Below are positions 1-6,235 of a DNA stretch of 17,783 nucleotides, piece by piece. A model generated the notes under the pieces. The model searched no databases and had not been told where the DNA came from. It saw only the letters and a program-made list of their open reading frames with translations. The translations under genes and the position numbers were made by a program. The stretch spans positions 1 to 17,783 of the forward strand of contig JAUVYZ010000008.1 in the NCBI GenBank assembly GCA_030602845.1. Reading direction: 5' to 3'. The stretch is from Phycisphaerae bacterium. GTDB taxonomy: Bacteria; Planctomycetota; Phycisphaerae; Sedimentisphaerales; Anaerobacaceae. Numbering within the stretch: position 1 is the first letter of the stretch; each line of letters begins with the position of its first letter.

Positions 1-31
1 CGTAGAAGAAAGATGTTTGAAGATGTTGCAT
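1..31 (-). CDS. 5' end of an unidentified gene leaving the window
   Basis: On the minus strand an ATG (complement of 29-31) is preceded by a near-perfect Shine-Dalgarno sequence AAAGGAGG (complement of 39-46) with a 7-base spacer. The frame then reads MQHLQTSFFY and is open to the window edge. Only ten codons are visible, so no family can be named. The site diverges from the HEAT-repeat gene starting at 195, so the roughly 160 bp between the two starts should contain both promoters. The strength of the ribosome binding site is the only evidence that this is a gene. Confidence 0.5.
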   Translation of the reverse strand, partial: MQHLQTSFFY

Positions 32-194
32 GATAAAACCTCCTTTGTTTTGGTTGTAAATGTTTTCCGTAACGGTACTTACACAATAACCAAAATGGAG
101 GAGATTGCAAGAAAATAATGATTATAAATCGTTATTTAATAAAGATTTACGTATTTTACAGAAGGCTTTAATGATAATGATAAGGAGATATAAG

Positions 195-1046
195 ATGATC
201 CAGGTAATGAAGAAAACTAATTTTTTACGGTGTATGTTAATTGCATTTTTGTTAGCGAGTATGACATTGATAGCAAAAGGCTCAATATCACGACCTGATA
301 AGAAAGTAATACTTGAACATTATGGTTATTCTACCGATACACCGGAGCAGATAATTGAAGCAACTAAAAATAAAAGTTATTTTGTTCGGTTTATAGCCTT
401 AGAGGTGCTTACACAGCGAACAGGAGAGAAAGCTATCCCAACGTTAAAAAATGCATTGAATGACCCGGGAGCTGAAGTTCGCTGGCGTGCAGCGCATTTG
501 TTGGGTACTTTAGATGATAAGGGCGGGCTTGAGCGTATGAGGCAAGATCTTAAAGAGTTTGCTCCGAACAATGGTGCACCTGTTCCTCCTGATCCTAATA
601 TGGTAGACCCGAACGAAATCAAGGAGCGAGAAGGCAAGAGAAATCTTCGCCTTTATGATGCGCTTCACGCAGCCAAGGTTTTAGCTGAACTTGGCGACCG
701 ACGAGGATATGAATTAGCTGCAAGGATGGCCTTTGAAGGCTCCTGGAGATTGCAGCGATATGAGGCGGTTTTCACTCTGATAGAAATCGCCAAAACAGAT
801 GAAGCCACACTCCGAGCGGAAGGGATAGACCCAGTCTTAGTCCTATGTGTAGTAGCTGAATCTGAAAAGGCCAATCACGTAATATATTTACTTACAAACC
901 AAGTCCGGATAAATCTTGATGATGATGCCGCGATCCGAATTCTTGAGATTGCAAAAGACTCTGCCAATCTCTCAGAAGAAGCTCGTAGCGTAGCTCAGAT
1001 GCATCTTGACGCAGTTAAGGCAAGAAAAAAAGCATCTGGGAAGTAA
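195..1046 (+). CDS. Exported HEAT-repeat protein
   Basis: The 283-residue product starts with a basic stretch and a hydrophobic run (about residues 11-27, MLIAFLLASMTLIA), which looks like a signal peptide or N-terminal anchor, so the protein probably acts outside the cytoplasm. Residues about 50-105 and 150-203 show alternating amphipathic helices of HEAT/PBS-lyase style (VRFIALEVL, VRWRAAHLLG, HAAKVLAELGD, RYEAVFTLIEIA). They are separated by a proline-rich linker at about 123-140 (PVPPDPN). Such helical scaffolds usually mediate protein-protein contacts; no catalytic motif is visible. I chose the ATG at 195 because AAGGAG at 182-187 lies 7 bases upstream. The same frame is open from a TTG at 105, but that codon sits one base after GGAGGAG, too close for initiation, and its extension would bury the signal sequence. 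The gene is AT-rich compared with the rest of the window. Its partner is unknown. Confidence 0.8.
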   Translation: MIQVMKKTNFLRCMLIAFLLASMTLIAKGSISRPDKKVILEHYGYSTDTPEQIIEATKNKSYFVRFIALEVLTQRTGEKAIPTLKNALNDPGAEVRWRAAHLLGTLDDKGGLERMRQDLKEFAPNNGAPVPPDPNMVDPNEIKEREGKRNLRLYDALHAAKVLAELGDRRGYELAARMAFEGSWRLQRYEAVFTLIEIAKTDEATLRAEGIDPVLVLCVVAESEKANHVIYLLTNQVRINLDDDAAIRILEIAKDSANLSEEARSVAQMHLDAVKARKKASGK

Positions 1047-1325
1047 CGGTAAGGTTCATGCTGCTGGGATGATTGAAATATTCCTTTTCAGTCTCGTCCT
1101 GCTGCTAAAGAAGAAGGCAAGCAGCCGAGGAAAATAGTCTTATATAAAGAATCCACAGTCGAAGATAGCGTACAGCGTTTAGCGTAGGGCGTTTAGGGGG
1201 TAAAGCTGTACCAGCTCTTTGACAAGTTCAAATGGTTCGGCTCAGGCAAACTTGAGCGCACAGTTGACAATACAACACCCGCAAAAACGATAATAACCTG
1301 CGCGGGTGGGACTCGGAGGCCTTAG
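1047..1325. other. Noncoding gap between the HEAT-repeat gene and mreC
   Basis: This stretch separates two convergent genes. It contains a short internally repetitive run at about 1166-1200 built from the unit AGCGTTTAGCG / GGCGTTTAGG. One plus-strand frame is free of stops at about 1077-1184 and again at 1197-1322, but it has no plausible start and no family I recognise. It may be chance or a coding relic. Nothing else is supported here except the hairpin listed separately. Confidence 0.5.
1276..1308 (-). terminator. Possible hairpin terminator behind mreC
   Basis: CACCCGC (1276-1282) pairs with GCGGGTG (1302-1308) over a 19-base loop, 17 bases past the mreC stop codon in the direction of mreC transcription. 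On that strand the stem is followed by TTGTATTGT, a weak U-rich tail. The long loop and weak tail make an intrinsic terminator possible but not convincing. Confidence 0.3.
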
Positions 1326-2135
1326 CTACTGCTGCGGGTTCATTATGATTACGTTCACGGTGTTTAGCCCTTCTATGTCGCAGGCGGGTTTGACCATTAT
1401 ATCCCAGAGCAGCGGATTTTCATCGCCCCTTTTGCATTGGGCGACGGTTCCTATAATCATCGGGACATCCAGAAAGCCCGGCTTTTTGCCGGCATAAACA
1501 ACAACGCCGATTTTAACCTTGTGCTTTGCCGCGAGGTACCGAACCCTGGCGGAATTGCTGCCGTTGCCCTGCATTATCCTGTCTATATTTAATCCTTCCA
1601 TCTTTACCGCTATCCTGGATGTCGGGTCTGTGAACAGCTTGACGACAGCTGTGCGGGAGTCAACGTCGGATATGGTTCCGATGATACTGTAGTCGCCGAG
1701 GACGAACTGGCCCTTAGCCAGCCCGTCGTTTTTGCCGCGGTTGATAATGAGCCGGTTGTGCGAGCTGCCGGAGGCGGTGATGACATCAGCCAACACAAAA
1801 TTCGCGCCTTTCCAAACAGCTCTATCCTGAAGTCCCGACAGCTTTTCGACCTTTTGACGTTCCTGAGCCAGCCATTCTGTAATGTTGGCAAGATGGTTCC
1901 GGAGCCGGTCGTATTTGCTGCGGCTGACGACGTCCGCAAGTCCGCCCCTGGCGGACTCCGTACGCACCGAAAGTGAAATGTTTCTGCCGATACTTAAAGG
2001 CCAGCGAAAAATGCGGGCGAAAGCGAACTGAAATTTATTTGTCAGATTCTGTGGGGCAAAGAGGAAGATAAGCCCGGTTAATATAAACCAGGTAAGTAAT
2101 ATTCGTCTGGAGACTCTGTTTTGCGCCCTCGCCAT
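1326..2135 (-). CDS. mreC: Rod shape-determining protein MreC
   Basis: MreC is a bitopic inner-membrane protein that links cytoplasmic MreB filaments to the periplasmic side of the wall-elongation machinery. The 269-residue product has a basic N-terminus, one transmembrane helix at about residues 9-27 (ILLTWFILTGLIFLFAP), a coiled-coil-like stretch at about 72-100 (LRNHLANITEWLAQERQKV), and then the paired beta-barrel domain with typical MreC signatures (VITASGSSHNRLIINRG, GYSIIGTI-like GDYSIIGTI, VKLFTDPTSRIAV). The frame can also start at a GTG at 2150, five codons upstream. I prefer the ATG at 2135, although neither has a strong ribosome binding site. It lies about 70 bases downstream of mreB on the same strand, the usual mreB-mreC order. 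No mreD, rodA or PBP2 gene follows: the next gene is convergent. Confidence 0.9.
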   Translation of the reverse strand: MARAQNRVSRRILLTWFILTGLIFLFAPQNLTNKFQFAFARIFRWPLSIGRNISLSVRTESARGGLADVVSRSKYDRLRNHLANITEWLAQERQKVEKLSGLQDRAVWKGANFVLADVITASGSSHNRLIINRGKNDGLAKGQFVLGDYSIIGTISDVDSRTAVVKLFTDPTSRIAVKMEGLNIDRIMQGNGSNSARVRYLAAKHKVKIGVVVYAGKKPGFLDVPMIIGTVAQCKRGDENPLLWDIMVKPACDIEGLNTVNVIIMNPQQ

Positions 2136-2204
2136 ATTTGTTATTCGCACCCCGCTTGCGCCGGGACACGATGATATTCAGTTGTTAATCGATAATTCTT
2201 TTCA

Positions 2205-3257
2205 TTACCATCCGTGCTCGCCATTGCTCGTTGTATCCTTCCACAAATCGAGATTTTCCATATATACGCTGGTGCCACGTGCTACGGAACTCATCGGGTC
2301 CTCGACTCTATTAACCTTCAAGCCGGTTGCGTTTGCCAGTATAGTATCCATTTCCCGCAGCAGTGAGCCGCCCCCGCAAATGTGCATGCCGTTGTCGATC
2401 AAATCGGCGGCCAATTCCGGCTGGGCCTTTTCCAGCGCTGCTGTAACCGCATCTATGATTGCAGCGATGGGTTCGCGGATAGCTTCACGGATTTCCTCAC
2501 TTGTTATAACGATTTTTCTCGGCAGGCCCGAGACGGTGTCTCTGCCGGCCACCTCCATTGTCAGCTCTTCTTCCAGCGGGGCGGCAGAGCCGATTTGTAT
2601 CTTGACTTTCTCGGCCCTTGCTTCGCCGATAAGCAGGTTGTATGTTCTTTTGAGATGGTTGATTACCGCTTCATCCATATCGTTGCCCCCGATGCGGATT
2701 GATTCAGAGGTGGCGATATCGGCCAGACTCATTATGGCTACTTCCGTAGTTCCGCCGCCGATATCGACAATCATTGAAGCGGTAGGGTCTGTGATTGGCA
2801 GTTCGGCTCCGATGCCTGCCGCCATTGGCTCATCGACCAGATAGACCTTGCGTGCGCCTGCACGTTCGGCGCTGTCTATAACGGCCCGGCGTTCAACCGC
2901 CGTTATTCCGCTCGGGACGGCAATTACCATGCGAGGCCTGATCAGGCCTCCCCTGCCGTGCACTTTTCGGATAAAATAGCCCAGCATCGCCTCGGTAATT
3001 TCGAAGTCACTGATTATGCCGTCTTTCAGAGGTCTTATTGCGCTAATTGAGCCGGGCGTTTTGCCAAGCATTTCGCGAGCAACCAGGCCGACCGCTTCGC
3101 CGTTATTGAGGACAATATTGGTCCCTTTGCGAACCGCAACTACGGAGGGTTCGTCAAGGACAATACCTTCACCGCGTACACATACCAGGGTAGTACAGGT
3201 ACCGAGGTCAATGCCCATATCCATGCTGAACCAGCCTAAGACTGTGTCCAGTAGCAT
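2205..3257 (-). CDS. mreB: Rod shape-determining protein MreB
   Basis: MreB is the bacterial actin homologue whose membrane-bound filaments guide peptidoglycan synthesis during elongation. The 350-residue product matches the family length (E. coli MreB has 347). All nucleotide-binding motifs are visible: phosphate-1 loop GIDLGTCTTLV (15-25), VPSGIT (114-119), the connect motif VDEPMAAGIG (141-150), phosphate-2 DIGGGTTEVA (165-174) and the adenosine motif CGGGSLL (294-300). The ATG at 3257 has AAAGGAG (complement of 3264-3270) with a 6-base spacer, which fixes the start. mreC follows on the same strand, so the two are probably co-transcribed. The roughly 370 bp upstream contain a repeat element that recurs before the amidase-like gene. 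The identification is close to certain. Confidence 0.97.
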   Translation of the reverse strand: MLLDTVLGWFSMDMGIDLGTCTTLVCVRGEGIVLDEPSVVAVRKGTNIVLNNGEAVGLVAREMLGKTPGSISAIRPLKDGIISDFEITEAMLGYFIRKVHGRGGLIRPRMVIAVPSGITAVERRAVIDSAERAGARKVYLVDEPMAAGIGAELPITDPTASMIVDIGGGTTEVAIMSLADIATSESIRIGGNDMDEAVINHLKRTYNLLIGEARAEKVKIQIGSAAPLEEELTMEVAGRDTVSGLPRKIVITSEEIREAIREPIAAIIDAVTAALEKAQPELAADLIDNGMHICGGGSLLREMDTILANATGLKVNRVEDPMSSVARGTSVYMENLDLWKDTTSNGEHGW

Positions 3258-3373
3258 TTTCGACTCCTTTCTTAATCTTCACTTTTCCGGCGTCAACAGC
3301 CGCCTATTCGTTTACCACTATATTTTGTCTCCGGAAAGACATCCGGGTAAAACTCCGCAGGTGTCTGCACTTA

Positions 3374-3508
3374 CGCTTTATATCGCTGGTATCGGTCTTA
3401 TCGAATTGGCACTTTACATAGATGCGCCTTTTCATACATACCCGCACTGGACTCTCTGTTCCGGCATTTTTATAGAACGAGCCGGATTTGTAAGTCCTAT
3501 AATTGGCG
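3374..3508 (-). repeat. Leader element, copy 1, upstream of mreB
   Basis: This roughly 135-bp stretch is an imperfect copy of 4224-4360 in the same orientation. On the plus strand both show, in order, CGCTT, TATCGGT, GGCACTTTA, CTTTTCA, TTTTTATAG, a GCCG-rich patch and TAAGTCCTATA, with nearly the same spacing. On the minus strand, the sense of the downstream gene, the order begins TATAGGACTTA. It ends about 115 bases before the mreB start. It could be a noncoding RNA leader, a promoter module or a dispersed repeat. I cannot tell which. Confidence 0.55.
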
Positions 3509-3627
3509 ATGACGTAAAAGCTATTTCCCAAAAGACACGAGGCAATCCGGCAAATTACCGGACCGGATGACACACTGCCGGAGCTAAACCACCGGAGTCA
3601 GGTGCGGACTTCTAACGGGTCTTGTCG

Positions 3628-4155
3628 CTACCACCAATTGCTGGGGTAGTAGATGGATTCGGGCGGAATGTTGAACTTTCTGTGCAGCGCTTCTACGAGC
3701 GCCTCTACGCTTTTTATCTGAAAGTCGGTGGGGCGGGTGGTTTTGCCGTCGGCTATAACGCAGATGCCGATAGCATTCAAATTTCGAATTAGGTATTGTC
3801 TTTGCCATTTTTCGGTTGGTTGTATTTGCCCGTCGCCGCTGCCGAGGCCGTTGCAGATAACAAAGTGGCAGTCGATATCCTCGGGACCGGCCAGGCTGCT
3901 CAACGAGGCCAACTGTTCAATGCTGCCGGCTTTGGTGCCGCTATAGTAAATTTCGATGCAGCTCCACCGGTCTGAAGATTGGGCGGCTCGAGACGTTATG
4001 GCCTCTTCGACAGAGTCAAGACGGTAATAGTACGAAAGACAAAATGCACCGGCGGAGGGAGGATTATTGCCCAGGGCCATTAAGATTATCGCCGCGGCTG
4101 TCATTGAAAGCAGCAGTATTACAAAAACTTTTGCCCGCCTTGATTGAACTGACAT
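3628..4155 (-). CDS. Membrane-anchored amidase/PGRP-like protein, probably lacking zinc
   Basis: The 175-residue product has an N-terminal signal anchor (about residues 8-28, VFVILLLSMTAAAIILMALG) and then a shortened domain of the N-acetylmuramoyl-L-alanine amidase type 2/PGRP fold. The recognisable blocks are IEIYYSGT (67-74), HFVICNG (97-103), DGQIQPTEKWQRQ (108-120), IGICVIADG (129-137), PTDFQIKSVEALVEAL (142-157) and FNIPPESIYYP (161-171). In active amidases the first block reads IHHSAT-like and the last ends in a GHRD-like motif, which supply zinc ligands. Here these are YYSG and YYPSNWW, so the zinc site appears lost. It may bind peptidoglycan without cleaving it, or be decaying. GAGGG lies 8 bases before the ATG at 4155. 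It sits upstream of mreBC on the same strand, about 370 bp away, which fits a cell-wall role. Confidence 0.7.
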   Translation of the reverse strand: MSVQSRRAKVFVILLLSMTAAAIILMALGNNPPSAGAFCLSYYYRLDSVEEAITSRAAQSSDRWSCIEIYYSGTKAGSIEQLASLSSLAGPEDIDCHFVICNGLGSGDGQIQPTEKWQRQYLIRNLNAIGICVIADGKTTRPTDFQIKSVEALVEALHRKFNIPPESIYYPSNWW

Positions 4156-4223
4156 AATTGACCCTCTGTTTGCTCATAGAGAACCAAAAACTGAAAGCTG
4201 AAAACTATGGTTTTTGCGTTTTT

Positions 4224-4360
4224 CGCTTCCTTTAGGTTATCGGTTTTATAAAAAGGGCACTTTATCTGGACGTGTCTTTTCACAGCACATATCTAAAATA
4301 CATTGCCTGCCGTAGTGTTTTTATAGGAGCCGCCGGGTTTCTAAGTCCTATATAGGAGCG
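4224..4360 (-). repeat. Leader element, copy 2, upstream of the amidase-like gene
   Basis: This is the second copy of the element at 3374-3508, in the same orientation, ending about 70 bases before the start at 4155. The best-conserved parts are TATCGGTTTTAT, GGCACTTTAT, CTTTTCA, GTTTTTATAG and TCTAAGTCCTATATAGGAGCG. Next to it, at 4346-4376, TAGGAGCG and TAGGAGCGTAAGAGC form a short local duplication. No protein frame is conserved between the copies, so any shared function would act at DNA or RNA level. Confidence 0.55.
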
Positions 4361-4398
4361 TAGGAGCGTAAGAGCAAAAGTGCTTGTGCACTTATAAC

Positions 4399-4436
4399 TG
4401 GGACCCCAAACGCGATAAAGAGCGTTTGGGAACCCA
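4399..4436. terminator. Long perfect hairpin downstream of the ETF operon
   Basis: CCCAAACGC (4405-4413) and GCGTTTGGG (4422-4430) form a perfect 9-bp stem around an 8-base loop. After a 2x2 internal loop, TGGG (4399-4402) and CCCA (4433-4436) add four more pairs. It lies about 60 bases past the stop of the ETF-quinone oxidoreductase gene on its transcribed strand, so it could end that operon or protect its mRNA. There is no U-tract on either side, so a classical intrinsic terminator is not shown. It may instead be a REP-like palindrome. Confidence 0.5.
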
Positions 4437-4496
4437 CTTATGCATTGCTTGTTTGCAGGATTGTGGGTTCTTGATTCTATTGTGATATGTGTTCTT

Positions 4497-6230
4497 TTAC
4501 ATTTGCTTATAGCGTGGTCCGCCGCCACCTTCCGGAACCGTCCACCTGATATTGTCGAACGGACACTTCCTCTGACAGGTCTTGCAGTGCAGACAGTTGG
4601 ATGGGTTGGCCGGCTTTACCTCATCGTGCACCGTCTCATAGACCCCCGCCGGGCAGAATGTAATACACGGACTGCTGAACTCTGGCGTGCATTTGGTCCT
4701 GCAAATATCCGAATCCAGAATCGTCAGATGTGACGGCTGCTCTTCGCGATGTTCGGTCGCCGCCATTGCGGTAAAGGTGTCCTTATCGAATTCCTGATTG
4801 GGTTTGTGCCTGTATGGGGCGATGGTCATCGCCTCGTAGTCACATTCGGTCTTAAATTTTGGCAGCAGTGAAGCCAGAACCGACACCGGCATTCCCTGCA
4901 AAGGCCCGAACTTTGCGACCGTCTGCCGGAAGTTCTTTGCCGAGGCCATCTCACCGGCAATATTCGATTGGTCAATCAGCTCGGTATATCTCGACGCTGC
5001 CGCCTCGGGGTTGTTCAAATTTTCAGCGATGGCCTTTGCCGCCTGGATGCCCGAATCAATAGCGCTATGCAGCCCCTTAATTTTGAGCATATTTACAAAT
5101 CCGGCGCTGTCGCCCAGAATCATCACGTTGCCTTTACCTATACTGCCGGTTTCTGCATCTCTTGGAATAGCGTAGTATCCGCCTTCGGGAATCATCTTTG
5201 CGCCCGCCTCTACTACCGTACCTCCATCTATAAATTTCTTTACAAAGCGGTGGTTCTTGAAATTCGTCAGGGCGTCCTGCGGGTTAAAGTCGCAGTATTT
5301 CCAATCGGCACCGACAATCACCCCGACAGCAATATGCTCATCATCGGCCGGATACATAATTCCGCCGCCGAACATTCCCGGCCCAATGACCGGCGTCCAT
5401 AAGGGATAGCCCATAGCGTGAACAACACGGGTGTCGCCAAATTTTTTGTATTGTTCGCTGCTTACCTCTATAAGCTCTTTTACGCCTACTGAGTAAAGCT
5501 GGGGAGACTGCCTCTGCAGCTTTGCCTTTTCTATAAATTTTTCCGTCAAAAGCCCATCGCACCCTTCTGCAAGCAGGATGAAATCAGCATTTATGATTTC
5601 GCCTTCGACGAAGTTCGGCTGTTTGTTGCCCTCTTTATCAAGCCCCTGGTCAACGAGTTTGACACCTATTGCCTTGGTAGCACGGCCATCCCCTCGACTT
5701 CGCTCGGGACAGGCTTGGCCGTGTTTCCACGGGCTGGAAGCCTGTGCCACATCGAGAATAATATCTTCAGCGGCAAAGCCGGTCAGCACCTCGGCGCCGA
5801 GGTCTTTTGCAAGCCGCCCCAGCCATTTTGTCAGCTTGCTTATCGATACAATGTAATCACCTTTGTGTATCATTTGCCCGACAGAGAGCCGCAAAGTCTT
5901 TGCGAGCTTTATCACAAAGAAAATGTTAAATGCCAGCTTCTTTCCCACAAAGAACATCACGTCGTCTTCGTGGACCTTCCTGGCCAATACATCCCCGGCA
6001 GCTTCACTGTCCTGCCAGTCAGGAACAGCCGAATCCAGCAGTCTATGCAGCGCCTCAACCTCTAAAACCGCACCGGAGAGATTATGATTTCCCAGACCGG
6101 GTGCTTTGTCTATAACGCAAACGTCAATCTCCGGCTTTAGAACTTTCAGTTGTATCGCACTTGCCAGACCGGCCGGCCCCGCGCCAACTATCAGAACCGA
6201 TACTTTGTTGTAATCCCTATTGTTTGCCAC
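4497..6230 (-). CDS. ETF-quinone oxidoreductase (FixC-FixX type fusion)
   Basis: This enzyme takes electrons from reduced electron transfer flavoprotein and passes them through FAD and a 4Fe-4S cluster to membrane quinone. The 577-residue product begins with the FAD Rossmann motif GAGPAGLASA (16-25). It continues with the family block NHNLSGAVLE (48-57) and a second FAD block GNVMILGDSAGFVN (367-380). It ends in a ferredoxin-like domain with CPAGVYE (526-532), CxxCxxC (C546, C549, C552) and the hallmark WTVPEGGGGP (563-572). In rhizobial systems the ferredoxin part is a separate FixX. Residues 161-184 are an odd insertion (contains CPERSRG) encoded by a palindromic repeat, between a beta strand and the conserved GVKLVD strand. 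The ATG at 6230 lies 5 bases past the EtfBA stop, so the two genes form an operon. Substrate dehydrogenases are not in the window. Confidence 0.95.
   Translation of the reverse strand: MANNRDYNKVSVLIVGAGPAGLASAIQLKVLKPEIDVCVIDKAPGLGNHNLSGAVLEVEALHRLLDSAVPDWQDSEAAGDVLARKVHEDDVMFFVGKKLAFNIFFVIKLAKTLRLSVGQMIHKGDYIVSISKLTKWLGRLAKDLGAEVLTGFAAEDIILDVAQASSPWKHGQACPERSRGDGRATKAIGVKLVDQGLDKEGNKQPNFVEGEIINADFILLAEGCDGLLTEKFIEKAKLQRQSPQLYSVGVKELIEVSSEQYKKFGDTRVVHAMGYPLWTPVIGPGMFGGGIMYPADDEHIAVGVIVGADWKYCDFNPQDALTNFKNHRFVKKFIDGGTVVEAGAKMIPEGGYYAIPRDAETGSIGKGNVMILGDSAGFVNMLKIKGLHSAIDSGIQAAKAIAENLNNPEAAASRYTELIDQSNIAGEMASAKNFRQTVAKFGPLQGMPVSVLASLLPKFKTECDYEAMTIAPYRHKPNQEFDKDTFTAMAATEHREEQPSHLTILDSDICRTKCTPEFSSPCITFCPAGVYETVHDEVKPANPSNCLHCKTCQRKCPFDNIRWTVPEGGGGPRYKQM
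5679..5750 (-). repeat. In-frame palindromic repeat inside the ETF-quinone oxidoreductase gene
   Basis: This stretch of about 72 bp is made of nested inverted repeats. CACGGCC (5681-5687) pairs with GGCCGTG (5717-5723) and encloses the complement of CCCGAGCGAAGTCGAGGG (about 5691-5708), itself a hairpin. Next to it CACGGGCT (5728-5735) pairs with AGCCTGTG (5739-5746), giving one mismatch and a 3-base loop. It encodes residues 161-184 without breaking the frame. The CPERSRG peptide and the CACAGGCTTCCAGCC motif are, to my knowledge, common signatures of intergenic palindromic repeats in environmental genomes. This supports insertion of a repeat element into a coding gene. Confidence 0.75.
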
Positions 6231-6235
6231 TTTTC

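Noticed and set aside
118..171. Possible 17-residue leader peptide (ATG at 118) before the HEAT-repeat gene
   Set aside because: GGAGGAG lies about 14 bases upstream, which is too far for good initiation, and the peptide shows no attenuator-type codon run.
3304..3573. Minus-strand frame of 89 codons upstream of mreB
   Set aside because: It covers the repeated leader element, has no ribosome binding site, an odd composition, and the second copy of the element does not keep the frame.
5578..6115. Plus-strand frames opposite the ETF-quinone oxidoreductase
   Set aside because: They are antisense shadows of a gene with full family motifs and have no independent start signals.
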